Positions 29,201-42,803 of a DNA stretch of 64,000 bases are shown in pieces (position 1 is the stretch's first letter; each line of letters begins with the position of its first letter). Source of the DNA: Rhabditoides inermis (lineage: Eukaryota > Nematoda > Chromadorea > Rhabditida > Rhabditidae); assembly GCA_963966185.1 (NCBI GenBank), contig CAWZYM010000104.1, forward strand, positions 423,307 to 487,306. The letters are read 5' to 3'. The notes under the pieces were generated by a model. It did not search any database. It saw only the letters and a list, made by a program, of their open reading frames with translations, and was not told the origin of the DNA. Position numbers and translations under genes: made by a program.

Positions 29201-30661
29201 TGTCAGCGTTGGTGAAAGTCATTCCATTGAGCTGAATCAACGATTGAAATGGCAGGCGAGTCTGATAGTGTTACCGTAGCAAAGATAGTTTCCAAGTGAT
29301 GTCCGTTGTCAGGTCCAGCAAGAAGGATGAGCTGTGTTTGAATGGAGATAAAGTACTGGGTGTAGCTCTTGAACACTTGAGGTCCGGCACAGAACGTTTG
29401 GTAGATGTACTGTAAAAATGGTGTCTTATGTTCGATGATGTTTCAGTGTTAGTCTACTTACGTATGCAATGTTGCTTTGATCTTCGGTGTTGCACGTTCC
29501 ATCCCACTCCTTCGAAGCGGACTTTTCGCTCGAACCAGACTTGGACTTGGAGCCGTGCGATGCCTTCTTGTTCTTGCTTCCACTGCCTCCCTTCAGTTTC
29601 TTTCCCTTTTTCTCACACTTGTCCGTGAAATCAGGGCAAGACTGCTTGACTTTCTTCTTGTCTTCAGCATACAGGAAGTTCCACTCGATGTCGATTTGAG
29701 TGAAAAACGCGCTGCTCTGAGCAGCAGTGATCACTTTTCCGCTAGAGTAAGTCATGAAAATGTCACAGTAGAAGGCAATCGGCAGCTGGAGGAACTCGTC
29801 AATCTTGCTTCCGGCTGTCACTCCATTCTCCTCCATCACTGCAGAATCAGTTACATTCGACAACATCGGAGAAGCGAGTCCATAGCTGGTCAGCACATCG
29901 TACACTACCGCGTAATACTGAAATACGAAAATGCCTAATAGTGAACCATTCATGAATAGGAATTCCTACCTTATACTTGTTCTCGCTGGTGAACGAGATA
30001 GAGTTGTTGAAGAGAAAATGGAGATGTGACTGAGCTTGCTTAGTGTCGTTGTTGTTGGGAAGAGCGTTGAAAATAGCAGCGAGTTCTTCGTCCAAGAACA
30101 CTGCAAAATACAAACTATGAGGGGTACCTGAATCCAAACTAACTGGATGCAGCAGGTTCACACGTGGCGACGTCGATGGTGTAAGGAACTGCGGGGTTGG
30201 CGTTCTCATTCGGAATGATCTTGCTGACTGCAAAGTCGTACATTAGTTTCACGAATAACATGCTGTCGCATATGATACTCACTGGCAGAGACGTTGAAGA
30301 AGAATTGAAGCTCGGGACGGGCGATGATTTGCTCGCGAAGAGTGCTGGAGAACTGGGCTCCATAGAACCAATCGAAGAAGACTCCTTCGGGTGTGTTGGA
30401 GAAGGTCCACTTCACATTCGCATTCAGGTTGAAGTTCATGGCGCGAATCTCTGTGATCTTGGCCTCAAGCTCTTCACACGCAGCTCCCAGCAGTTGGAAG
30501 CGTTGCTCGAAGTGCTTGTGCCACCGAAGGTTGTATGTGGACGGGACACTCATCGACTGTTGGTTGCAGAAGAACCATGCCACGCCTCCCCTGGTGTAGT
30601 CAGGATTGCACGCCGCAGACGCGCCCGCCACCAGGAGGGAGAGAACGAGGACGATCTTCAT
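26299..30661 (-). CDS. Array copy C2: secreted two-module protein, intact
   Basis: Same 18-exon structure as C1, with all splice sites and frames preserved; start at MKIVLVLSLL (30661), stop at 26299. Recombinant copy: the 3' part carries haplotype B markers (CCATGGTGACG in exon 17, CTCAATTAC in intron 16), the 5' part haplotype A markers (AMNFNLNANVKW near residue 95, KQAQ in exon 3, GGATCAAATGTCACTTG in intron 8). C2-specific changes are VSKIIPN in exon 2 and one A lost in intron 13. Function unknown. Its 3' flank is cut short by the LTR element. Confidence 0.87.
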
Positions 30662-31797
30662 CCTGAACGAGTCAGTATGATCACATAATCGAGGAAAGAA
30701 TGTGGAAGAGCATAGCGGAATGATGTGAATGAAAGCCGTAAAGGATGTTGATGTGATGACTGACTCCGGCGCTCTGCTTTTATGCAGCCATTTTTGCCGT
30801 TTTGAATGAAACGTGGCGAGAGTACACGTAAAAGTCTGCAATGAAAAAATACCAGGCGAACGTTTCGATCAAAATCAGAAATTAGACACTTGGTTTCATT
30901 TTTATCTACCACTCTTTTCATATGTCAACAATTGTGAAACGTGGATTTGGGAGATTCGATATGAAGTGCGATGCTATACGAACGAGATTTGATATTGGGT
31001 CGCGACTACTTAAAAGTATGTGCATAAATATTTCTCACAATATAAATCATTTTATTAAAAAAACATACCGTTTAAAATATAGCGAAGATCGCGGACTGTG
31101 TAGAATGCTCTGTGACTGTATCTCACTGAGAGAGGAGTGATAGGTGAAGCCAGTATGGTTGCCACCTTATGCTCGCCACTGTAAACGGTTTCGAGTTGCA
31201 GACTTGTTAGGTTACTGAAAAGTAATAATACGGACAGAGTCTTTCCCGTGGCATCACTCTTTTACTTACATATAATCATTTGTTATGTATAAATGCACCG
31301 TTTGCTAAAATGCGGCGGTAGCGCAGTGGATATGGCTATCAAACGAAAAGTTGTGTGTCACGTGATCTATGTCGTCTGTGGGCCGAAAGAAGTTCCGCTA
31401 CCGCGGAAGTTGTCAATCGCTAGCCAGAAGACTTTATTCTGAGTACTCAATTTCCAAGCCGCGGACATCCGATTCCTAAGCGAGAGCGATACAACAAAGT
31501 TACGTGGTCATGTGAAAGAGATCAGATAAATACTTAGATAAACGAGCGCAAAGTAAAATCTGAAATTCATTGCTTCCAGTATGAACGAACTCCGCGATAA
31601 TGTTTTTACCGCGAATTGCGGAACTTCTCATTTTTTAAGCATTTTTTTTTGTTATTTAAGTTATCACATCACTTCAAGATATGATAACTATAACTACATA
31701 CATACGCTGATATAAAACCACTTCAACCGTTCACAGTAAATTATAAGAAAACTTGGCTTAGAATGCACATTTATCTTTTCAAGATATGGTTTAGAGT
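30662..31797. repeat. C2-C3 spacer, type A
   Basis: 1136 bases carrying the C2 promoter (TATA-like box 30777-30784) and the 3' UTR of C3, where the possible poly(A) signal is GATAAA rather than AATAAA. The first 230 bases align with type B spacers, the middle is unrelated to them, and the last 100 bases align again. A tRNA-like hairpin lies at 31312-31405. The small open frames are chance. Confidence 0.75.
31312..31405 (+). other. tRNA-like / box A hairpin sequence in type A spacer
   Basis: TAGCGCAGTGGATA matches the D-arm and box A consensus of tRNA genes, preceded by the seven bases GCGGCGG. The segment is closed by a perfect 9-base inverted repeat (GCGGTAGCG at 31315-31323, CGCTACCGC at 31396-31404). 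No good box B, no proper anticodon arm and no matching acceptor strand are visible, so a working tRNA is unlikely. It could be a tRNA-derived SINE fragment or pseudogene. Same sequence at 36816-36909 and 42318-42411. Confidence 0.35.
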
Positions 31798-34700
31798 TCA
31801 CAGAGCAGGAGTAGTGTTTTCGTCTTCGAAGTCCTCTTCTCCGATAAGACGAAGAATCGCCTGGAACTTGTTGGAATCGCACGACTTGAGCTCAGCACGA
31901 GCAGACGACGTGAGAGTAGAAGTGGCAGTGGCGATGTACTCCAGAGAAGTGGACTCCTCGTAGAAATCGCCCACGCTGCACTCCGAATATGAATACGCTT
32001 GCACCTCGACCACCTGAAACGTAGTTCAAAGTGTGTCTCGTTCCATCAGAACAGTGCTTACCATGTTGACGAAAGAAGAAGCTTCAACCGAGAGCGACTG
32101 GCATGACTCGAACACCTCAACGTAAGCGGCAGCAAACTCGGAAGAGATCTGTTCCAGAAGCGCTTTGAATGCGGTAAGCGAGAACTGCGAACGCATTTCA
32201 AAGGCAATATAGATCTGGCTTTGTTGTTCAGCAGTCATATCCAGGAACACATTGTTGCACTCCACAGAAATCATTTCTGCAAACACAAAACTTATCAATT
32301 ACACATTGTATGGATCTGATATACCTTGGAAAACGGGCGGAAGAACCGTGATGTCAACAATTTCTCCAGCCTCCTGGCGTCCGAGCAGCTGGATAGAAGT
32401 CGAGACTATAAAGTGGATTCATATTTTGGAAACGCATGTGAGACATACATTGCGACACACTGAAACATCCCTTGCACTTGGAAATGAGCTCTGTCTTAAC
32501 AGAAACGTCAAGTGCCTCGAAAAGAGTGAAGAACTCCAGAACGGTGGAAGACTCCCATTTGGAGTCGTCACACTTCTTTGACTTCAGCTGCAATTCAAAC
32601 GTTGTACCTGATTATAAAACTTGATGTTACCTCATCGAACAACGCTTGAACTTGGCTAACGTACTGCACATCAACAGAGTTGACGAAGATAAGCTCGAAC
32701 GAGAGGATGTAAGAGGTGTATTTCTTGAAGACCATCTCTCCACAGTAGAACGCTTGCTTTGCGTACTGAACAAAAATGTTAATGTGAGGCCCTTGCTGAA
32801 ATGCGTACATAGACGATAGACTTGGAGTCGTCTTCGTTGCAAGATCCATCCCACTCCTTTGACTCTGACTTTTCGTTCGAACCCGACTTGGATCCCTTTC
32901 CGTGCGAGCCGCTCTTGCTACCTCCGTGAAGCTTCTTCTTCTTCTTGTCTAGAACAAACACTATTTTCAGCAATCAAAAGATGGTAACCATGGTATTGAT
33001 CGAAGAATCCGTGGCAGTTCTCCTTGGCCACCTTCTTCTCAGAAGGTGTGAGGAACTTCCATCCAATGTAGATTTGGGTGTTGAATGCCAAGTCGGCCTC
33101 CACAGTTATGCTCTCTCCACACGCAAACTTGATCCACATGTCGCAGTTGTATTTGATGAGGGTATAGAAAAAAGAGCCGACAGCGGTTCCGTTGGTCGCT
33201 CCGATCTCCTCCATGAACGAAGTGTTGGTCACGTTGGCTAGCATAGGATTCATCAGTCCAAGCTGGATCAGAACACTGTTCACGTAAGTGTAGTACTGAA
33301 ATCGGTTATCAGAAGATCATTGAAAACCATTATACCTCGAACTCGAACTTGAAGTAGTGGCTTTTGCCGGACAGGAAAATGAGCTGATACTGTTGGTCAG
33401 TGGACAAACTGTTCCACGTCTCGTTCAGTTGGATGTCGATGAGCACTAGAAAGAAGGCAAACACATGTAGTTTGTTTCTGACAAATGATAACTCACTCTG
33501 AACAGACGATTCACACGAATCAACATCGATGGGATGGAATTCGATGGGGTTCTTAGCTTGCTCCTTGATCAGCGCGTTGACTAAAAACACAAACAACTTT
33601 GATGTGTTTTCAATCGTTCGTCACTCACATTCGTCGTAAGCAAACATGAAGTCCATCTTGTAGAAGAGTTCGATGCGGAGCTCCCAGTCAAGTTTGAAGA
33701 AGAATTCATACAAAATGGCGTACTCCGGGGTCTTCTCGAAATCAACCTTGTTGGAGAAATCAGTGATCGTGGTGTTTTTGAGAATGGTAGTAATTGTGTC
33801 GCTCAGTTCGGGACAGAGAGCTGCTAGGAGTTGTGCGCGTGGCTCGAACACAGCATTCCACTTTTTGTAGTATCCCGGAGTTCCCATTGCAATGTTGTTC
33901 ATCAGACTCCAGCCGATCGTGTTGTAGGGGAACGGGTTGTAGAATGTGACGAGGCTCTCCTTGGCACATTTCTCAACAGTATAGAAGATGGTGGGAGCAC
34001 AGTGAGCGAGACGCTCGTGGGTCTCGAAATCGAGCTCGCGAAGACACGAGTCAACAGCAGCCAGCACCTCAGACTCCATGAAGAAGTCAAACAGAGCCAG
34101 TTGCGAGAATGCGTAGTACTGCGCGGATTCAATCTGCAAACGATTAGGATCAAATGTCACTTGAAATCATTCATAATAAACACACCGTAGCTGTGAAAGT
34201 AGTGTTGTCCTGGACGTCACTGCTGAGGGAAGTGAAGAGGTTGAGCTCGAAAACTGCGGAGAATTCGACAGAGATGCTAGCAATAGCCTGGGAGATGGAT
34301 GCAGCATCGAAGTACTTGTGCGAGTGGCACGAGAACACCACAAACAGTTGGCACTTCTGCTCGAAAGTCAACTCCATGTACGCATCGAACACATCCACGG
34401 AGATGAGGGCTAAATGTGATATGTTGAGTTGCAATAGCTTGCAGTCCAATGTTCAATGTACCTTGGAAGACCTCGGGAATATCAGTGAACTCTACTGTCT
34501 CGTTGACGCGTCCTATCACAGCGATGATCGTTTGGACTGAAATTTGCCATAATACTATGATTTGTTGCTTTGGCAATTAAAAATCAGTGAACTCACACTT
34601 GTGCGGGTTGAAAAAGATGTCACAGTCAGCGACAATTTCAGACCTCACAGACACGTCGAGTTTCGCGACTTCTTGAAGGAATGCATAGACGTATGTAGTG

Positions 34701-36165
34701 GAGATGTCAGCGTTGGTGAAAGTCATTCCATTGAGCTGAATCAACGATTGAAATGGCAGGCGAGTCTGATAGTGTTACCGTAGCAAAGATAGTTTCCAAG
34801 TGATGTCCGTTGTCAGGTCCAGCAAGAAGGATGAGCTGTGTTTGAATGGAGATAAAGTACTGGGTGTAGCTCTTGAACACTTGAGGTCCGGCACAGAACG
34901 TTTGGTAGATGTACTGTAAATATGGTATCATATTTTCGATGATGTTTCTGTGTTAGTCTACTCACGTATACAATGTTGCTTTGATCTTCGGTGTTGCACG
35001 TTCCATCCCACTCCTTTGAAGCGGACTTTTCGCTCGAACCAGACTTGGACTTGGAGCCGTGCGATGCCTTCTTGTTCTTGCTTCCACTGCCTCCCTTCAG
35101 TTTCTTTCCCTTTTTCTCACACTTGTCCGTGAAATCAGGGCAAGACTGCTTGACTTTCTTCTTGTCTTCAGCATACAGGAAGTTCCACTCGATGTCGATT
35201 TGAGTGAAAAACGCGCTGCTCTGAGCAGCAGTGATCACTTTTCCGCTAGAGTAAGTCATGAAAATGTCACAGTAGAAGGCAATCGGCAGCTGGAGGAACT
35301 CGTCAATCTTGCTTCCGGCTGTCACTCCATTCTCCTCCATCACTGCAGAATCAGTTACATTCGACAACATCGGAGAAGCGAGTCCATAGCTGGTCAGCAC
35401 ATCGTACACTACCGCGTAATACTGAAATACGAAAATGCCTAATAGTGAACCATTCATGAATAGGAATTCCTACCTTATACTTGTTCTCGCTGGTGAACGA
35501 GATAGAGTTGTTGAAGAGAAAATGGAGATGTGACTGAGCTTGCTTAGTGTCGTTGTTGTTGGGAAGAGCGTTGAAAATAGCAGCGAGTTCTTCGTCCAAG
35601 AACACTGCAAAATACAAACTATGAGGGGTACCTGAATCCAAACTAACTGGATGCAGCAGGTTCACACGTGGCGACGTCGATGGTGTAAGGAACTGCGGGG
35701 TTGGCGTTCTCATTCGGAATGATCCTGCTGACTGCAAAATCGTACATTAGTTTCACGAATAACATGCTGTCGCATATGATACTCACTGGCAGAGACGTTG
35801 AAGAAGAATTGAAGCTCGGGACGGGCGATGATTTGCTCGCGAAGAGTGCTGGAGAACTGGGCTCCATAGAACCAATCGAAGAAGACTCCTTCGGGTGTGT
35901 TGGAGAAGGTCCACTTCACATTCGCATTCAGGTTGAAGTTCATGGCGCGAATCTCTGTGATCTTGGCCTCAAGCTCTTCACACGCAGCTCCCAGCAGTTG
36001 GAAGCGTTGCTCGAAGTGCTTGTGCCACCGGAGGTTGTATGTGGACGGGACACTCATCGACTGTTGGTTGCAGAAGAACCATGCCACGCCTCCCCTGGTG
36101 TAGTCAGGATTGCACGCCGCAGACGCGCCCGCCACCAGGAGGGAGAGAACGAGGACGATCTTCAT
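31798..36165 (-). CDS. Array copy C3: secreted two-module protein, intact
   Basis: Same 18-exon structure as C1, start 36165, stop 31798, all junctions preserved. It is the purest haplotype A copy (GATAAGACG in exon 18, SSFVNM in exon 17, CTTATCAATTAC in intron 16, KQAQ in exon 3). It is also the most diverged in exon 9, with TVEKCAKES, TTILKNTTITDFSNKVDFEKTPE, and in exon 10 ALIKEQ and exon 12 TLIKYN. Mostly conservative replacements and no frame damage suggest a protein kept under constraint. Function unknown. Confidence 0.87.
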
Positions 36166-37302
36166 CCTGAACGAGTCAGTATGATCACATAATCGAGGAA
36201 AGAATGTGGAAGAGCATAGCGGAATGATGTGAATGAAAGCCGTAAAGGATGTTGATGTGATGACTGACTCCGGCGCTCTGCTTTTATGCAGCCATTTTTG
36301 CCGTTTTGAATGAAACGTGGCGAGAGTACACGTAAAAGTCTGCAATGAAAAAATACCAGGCGAACGTTTCGATCAAAATCAGAAATTAGACACTTGGTTT
36401 CATTTTTATCTACCACTCTTTTCATATGTCAACAATTGTGAAACGTGGATTTGGGAGATTCGATATGAAGTGCGATGCTATACGAACGAGATTTGATATT
36501 GGGTCGCGACTACTTAAAAGTATGTGCATAAATATTTCTCACAATATAAATCATTTTATTAAAAAAACATACCGTTTAAAATATAGCGAAGATCGCGGAC
36601 TGTGTAGAATGCTCTGTGACTGTATCTCACTGAGAGAGGAGTGATAGGTGAAGCCAGTATGGTTGCCACCTTATGCTCGCCACTGTAAACGGTTTCGAGT
36701 TGCAGACTTGTTAGGTTACTGAAAAGTAATAATACGGACAGAGTCTTTCCCGTGGCATCACTCTTTTACTTACATATAATCATTTGTTATGTATAAATGC
36801 ACCGTTTGCTAAAATGCGGCGGTAGCGCAGTGGATATGGCTATCAAACGAAAAGTTGTGTGTCACGTGATCTATGTCGTCTGTGGGCCGAAAGAAGTTCC
36901 GCTACCGCGGAAGTTGTCAATCGCTAGCCAGAAGACTTTATTCTGAGTACTCAATTTCCAAGCCGCGGACATCCGATTCCTAAGCGAGAGCAATACAACA
37001 AAGTTACGTGGTCATGTGAAAGAGATCAGATAAATACTTAGATAAACGAGCGCAAAGTAAAATCTGAAATTCATTGCTTCCAGAATGAACGAACTCCGCG
37101 ATAATGTTTTTACCGCGAATTGCGGAACTTCTCATTTTTTTTAGCATTTTTTTTTGTTATTTCAGTTATCACATCACTTCAAGATATGATAACTATAACT
37201 ACATACATACGCTGATATAAAACCACTTCAACCGTTCACAGTAAATTATAAGAAAACTTGGCTTAGAATGCACATTTATCTTTTCAAGATATGGTTTAGA
37301 GT
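36166..37302. repeat. C3-C4 spacer, type A
   Basis: 1137 bases, almost identical to 30662-31797. TATA-like box of C3 at 36281-36288; tRNA-like hairpin at 36816-36909. A homopolymer-T length difference near 37136-37155 is the main change. Confidence 0.75.
36816..36909 (+). other. tRNA-like / box A hairpin sequence, second copy
   Basis: Same sequence as 31312-31405, carried along with the type A spacer. Confidence 0.35.
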
Positions 37303-40300
37303 TCACAGAGCAGGAGTAGTGTTTTCGTCTTCGAAGTCCTCTTCTCCGATAAGACGAAGAATCGCCTGGAACTTGTTGGAATCGCACGACTTGAGCTCAG
37401 CACGAGCAGACGACGTGAGAGTAGAAGTGGCAGTGGCGATGTACTCCAGAGAAGTGGACTCCTCGTAGAAATCGCCCACGCTGCACTCCGAATATGAATA
37501 CGCTTGCACCTCGACCACCTGAAACGTAGTTCAAAGTGTGTCTCGTTCCATCAGAACAGTGCTTACCATGTTGACGAAAGAAGAAGCTTCAACCGAGAGC
37601 GACTGGCATGACTCGAACACCTCAACGTAAGCGGCAGCAAACTCGGAAGAGATCTGTTCCAGAAGCGCTTTGAATGCGGTAAGCGAGAACTGCGAACGCA
37701 TTTCAAAGGCAATATAGATCTGGCTTTGTTGTTCAGCAGTCATATCCAGGAACACATTGTTGCACTCCACAGAAATCATTTCTGCAAACACAAAACTTAT
37801 CAATTACACATTGTATGGATCTGATATACCTTGGAAAACGGGCGGAAGAACCGTGATGTCAACAATTTCTCCAGCCTCCTGGCGTCCGAGCAGCTGGATA
37901 GAAGTCGAGACTATAAAGTGGATTCATATTTTGGAAACGCATGTGAGACATACATTGCGACACACTGAAACATCCCTTGCACTTGGAAATGAGCTCTGTC
38001 TTAACAGAAACGTCAAGTGCCTCGAAAAGAGTGAAGAACTCCAGAACGGTGGAAGACTCCCATTTGGAGTCGTCACACTTCTTTGACTTGAGCTGCAATT
38101 CAAACGTAATATCTGATTAAAAAAACTTGAAGTTACCTTATCGAACAACGCTTGAACTTGGCTAACGTACTGCACATCAACAGAGTTCACGAAGATAAGC
38201 TCGAACGAGAGGATGTAAGAGGTGTATTTCTTGAAGACCATCTCTCCACAGTAGAACGCTTGCTTTGCGTACTGAACAAAAATGTTAATGTGAGACCCTT
38301 GGTGAAATGCTTACATAGACAATGGACTTGGAGTCGTCTTCGTTGCAAGATCCATCCCACTCCTTTGACTCTGACTTTTCGTTCGAACCCGACTTAGATC
38401 CCTTTCCGTGCGAGCCGCTCTTGCTACCTCCGTGAAGCTTCTTCTTCTTCTTGTCTAGAACAAACACTATTTTCAGCATTCAAAAGATGGTAACCATGGT
38501 ATTGATCGAAGAATCCGTGGCAGTTCTCCTTGGCCACCTTTTTCTCAGAAGGAGTGAGGAACTTCCATCCAATGTAGATCTGGGTGTTGAATGCCAAGTC
38601 GGCCTCCACAGTAATGCTCTCTCCACACGCAAACTTGATCCACATGTCGCAGTTGTATTTGATGAGGGTATAGAAAAAAGAGCCGACAGCGGTTCCGTTG
38701 GTCGCTCCGATCTCCTCCATGAACGAAGTGTTGGTCACGTTGGCTAGCATAGGATTCATCAGTCCAAGCTGGATCAGAACAATGTTCACGTAAGTGTAGT
38801 ACTGAAATCGGTTATCAGAAGATCATTGAAAACCATTATACCTCGAACTCGAACTTGAAGTAGTGGCTTTTGCCGGACAGGAAAATGAGCTGATACTGTT
38901 GGTCAGTGGACAAACTGTTCCACGTCTCGTTCAGTTGGATGTCGATGAGCACTATAAAGAAGGCAAACACATGTAGTTTGTTTCTGACAAATGATAACTC
39001 ACTCTGAACAGACGATTCACACGAATCAACATCGATGGGATGGAATTCGATGGGGTTCTTAGCTTGCTCCCTGATCAGCGCGTTGACTAAAACACAAACA
39101 ACTTTGATGTGTTTTCAATCGTTCGTCGCTCACATTCGTCGTAAGCAAACATGAAGTCCATCTTGTAGAAGAGTTCGATGCGGAGCTCCCAGTCAAGTTT
39201 GAAGAAGAATTCATACAAAATGGCGTACTCCGGGGTCATCTCGAAATCAACCTTGACGGAGAAATCAGTGATCGTGGTGTTTTTGAGAATGTTAGTAATT
39301 GTGTCGCTCAGTTCGGGACAGAGAGCTGCTAGGAGTTGTGCGCAAGGCTCGAACACAGCATTCCACTTTTTGTAGTATCCCGGAGTTCCCATTGCAATGT
39401 TGTTCATCAGACTCCAGCCGATCGTGTTGTAGGGGAACGGGTTGTAGAATGTGACGAGGCTCTTCTTGGCACATTCCTCAACACTATAGAAGATGGTGGG
39501 AGCACAGTGAGCGAGACGCTCGTGGGTCTCGAAATCGAGCTCGCGAAGACACGAGTCAACAGCAGCCAGCACCTCAGACTCCATGAAGAAGTCAAACAGA
39601 GCCAGTTGCGAGAATGCGTAGTACTGCGCGGATTCAATCTGCAAACGATTAGAATCAAATGTCAGTTGAAATTATTCATAATAAACATACCGTAGCTGTG
39701 AAAGTAGTGTTGTCCTGGACGTCACTGCTGAGGGAAGTGAAGAGGTTGAGCTCGAAAACTGCGGAGAATTCGACAGAGATGCTAGCAATAGCCTGGGAGA
39801 TGGATGCAGCATCGAAGTACTTGTGCGAGTGGCACGAGAACACCACAAACAGTTGGCACTTCTGCTCGAAAGTCAACTCCATGTACGCATCAAACACATC
39901 CACGGAGATGAGGGCTAAATGTGATATGTTGAGTTGCAATAGCTTGCAGTCCAATGTTCAATGTACCTTGGAAGACCTCGGGAATATCAGTGAACTCCAC
40001 TGTCTCGTTGACGCGTCCTATCACAGCGATGATCGTTTGGACTGAAATTTGCCATAATACTATGATTTGTTCCTTTGGCTATCAAAAATCAGTGAACTCA
40101 CACTTGTGCGGGTTGAAAAAGATGTCACAGTCAGCGACAATTTCAGACCTCACAGACACGTCGAGTTTCGCGACTTCTTGAAGGAATGCATAGACGTATG
40201 TAGTGGAGATGTCAGCGTTTGTGAAAGTCATTCCGTTGAGCTGAATCAACGATCGAAATGGCAGGTGAGTCTGATAGTGTTACCGTAGCAAAGATAGTTT

Positions 40301-41670
40301 CCAAGTGATGTCCGTTGTCAGGTCCAGCAAGAAGAATGAGCTGTGTTTGAATGGAGATAAAGTACTGGGTGTAGCTCTTGAACACTTGAGGTCCGGCACA
40401 GAACGTTTGGTAGATGTACTGTAAATATGGTATCATATTTTCGATGATGTTTCTGTGTTAGTCTACTCACGTATGCAATGTTGCTTTGATCTTCGGTGTT
40501 GCACGTTCCATCCCACTCCTTTGAAGCGGACTTTTCGCTCGAACCAGACTTGGACTTGGAGCCGTGCGATGCCTTCTTGTTCTTGCTTCCACTGCCTCCC
40601 TTCAGCTTCTTTCCCTTTTTCTCACACTTGTCCGTGAAGTCAGGGCAAGACTGCTTGACTTTCTTCTTGTCTTCAGCATACAGGAAGTTCCACTCGATGT
40701 CGATTTGAGTGAAAAACGCGCTGCTCTGAGCAGCAGTGATCACTTTTCCGCTGGAGTAAGTCATGAAAATGTCACAGTAGAAGGCAATCGGCAGCTGGAG
40801 GAACTCGTCAATCTTGCTTCCGGCTGTCACTCCATTCTCCTCCATCACTGCAGAATCAGTCACATTCGACAACATCGGAGAAGCGAGTCCATAGCTGGTC
40901 AGCACATCGTACACTACCGCGTAATACTGAAATACGAAAATGCCTAATAGTGAACCACTCATGAATAGGAATTCCTACCTTATACTTGTTCTCGCTGGTG
41001 AACGAGATGGAGTTGTTGAAAAGAAAATGGAGATGTGACTGAGCTTGCTTAGTGTCGTTGTTGTTGGGAAGAGCGTTGAAAATGGCAGCGAGTTCTTCGT
41101 CCAAGAACACTGCAAAATACAAACTATGAGGGGTACCTGAATCCAAACTAACTGGATGCAGCAGGTTCACACGTGGCGACGTCGATGGTGTAAGGAACTG
41201 CGGGGTTGGCGTTCTCATTCGGAATGATCCTGCTGACTGCAAAATCGTACATTAGTTTCACGAATAACATGCTGTCGCATATGATACTCACTGGCAGAGA
41301 CGTTGAAGAAGAATTGAAGCTCGGGACGGGCGATGATTTGCTCGCGAAGAGTGCTGGAGACCTGGGCTCCATAGAACCAATCGAAAAAGACTCCTTCGGG
41401 TGTGTTGGAGAAGGTCCACTTCACATTCACATTCAGGTTGAAGTCCATGGCGCGAATCTCTGTGATCTTGGCCTCCAGCTCTTCACACGCAGCTCCCAGC
41501 AGTTGGAAGCGTTGCTCGAAGTGCTTGTGCCACCGGAGGTTGTATGTGGACGGGACACTCATCGACTGTTGGTTGCAGAAGAACCATGCCACGCCTCCCC
41601 TGGTGTAGTCAGGATTGCACGCCGCAGACGAGCCCGCCACCAGGAGGGAGAGAACGAGGACGATCTTCAT
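37303..41670 (-). CDS. Array copy C4: secreted two-module protein, intact
   Basis: Same 18-exon structure as C1, start 41670, stop 37303. Mosaic: the 3' third is haplotype A (SSFVNM, CTTATCAATTAC), exons 4-9 are haplotype B (intron 8 TCAGTTGAAATTATTC, exon 4 GGAGTAAG), and the 5' flank is type A again. Copy-specific changes: A to S in the signal peptide (AGSSAAC), EPCAQLL in exon 9 (Arg to Cys, adding an unpaired cysteine) and VNIVLIQ in exon 12. Exon 14 ends ALFDK, shared with C5. Function unknown. Confidence 0.87.
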
Positions 41671-42803
41671 CCTGAACGAGTCAGTATGATCACATAATCG
41701 AGGAAAGAATGTGGAAGAGCATAGCGGAATGATGTGAATGAAAGCCGTAAAGGATGTTGATGTGATGACTGACTCCGGCGCTCTGCTTTTATGCAGCCAT
41801 TTTTGCCGTTTTGAATGAAACGTGGCGAGAGTACACGTAAAAGTCTGCAATGAAAAAATACCAGGCGAACGTTTCGATCAAAATCAGAAATTAGACACTT
41901 GGTTTCATTTTTATCTACCACTCTTTTCATATGTCAACAATTGTGAAACGTGGATTTGGGAGATTCGATATGAAGTGCGATGCTATACGAACGAGATTTG
42001 ATATTGGGTCGCGACTACTTTAAAGTATGTGCATAAATATTTCTCACAATATAAATCATTTTATTAAAAAAAACATACCGTTTAAAATATAGCGAAGATC
42101 GCGGACTGTGTAGAATGCTCTGTGACTGTATCTCACTGAGAGAGGAGTGATAGGTGAAGCCAGTATGGTTGCCACCTTATGCTCGCCACTGTAAACGGTT
42201 TCGAGTTGCAGACTTGTTAGGTTACTGAAAAGTAATAATACGGACAGAGTCTTTCCCGTGGCATCACTCTTTTACTTACATATAATCATTTGTTATAAAT
42301 GCACCGTTTGCTAAAATGCGGCGGTAGCGCAGTGGATATGGCTATCAAACGAAAAGTTGTGTGTCACGTGATCTATGTCGTCTGTGGGCCGAAAGAAGTT
42401 CCGCTACCGCGGAAGTTGTCAATCGCTAGCCAGAAGACTTTATTCTGAGTACTCAATTTCCAAGCCGCGGACATCCGATTCCTAAGCGAGAGCAATACAA
42501 CAAAGTTACGTGGTCATGTGAAAGAGATCAGATAAATACTTAGATAAACGAGCGCAAAGTAAAATCTGAAATTCATTGCTTCCAGAATGAACGAACTCCG
42601 CGATAATGTTTTTACCGCGAATTGCGGAACTTCTCATTTTTTTTAGCATTTTTTTTGTTATTTCAGTTATCACATCACTTCAAGATATGATAACTATAAC
42701 TACATACATACGCTGATATAAAACCACTTCAACCGTTCACAGTAAATTATAAGAAAACTTGGCTTAGAATGCACATTTATCTTTTCAAGATATGGTTTAG
42801 AGT
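41671..42803. repeat. C4-C5 spacer, type A
   Basis: 1133 bases. TATA-like box of C4 at 41786-41793; tRNA-like hairpin at 42318-42411. A 4-base TATG deletion near 42295 distinguishes it from the other two type A spacers. Confidence 0.75.
42318..42411 (+). other. tRNA-like / box A hairpin sequence, third copy
   Basis: Same sequence as 31312-31405, in the third type A spacer. Confidence 0.35.

Noticed and set aside
31312..31405. Functional tRNA gene
   Set aside because: Acceptor strands do not pair over seven bases, and neither a five-base anticodon stem nor a GTTCRA box B is present.
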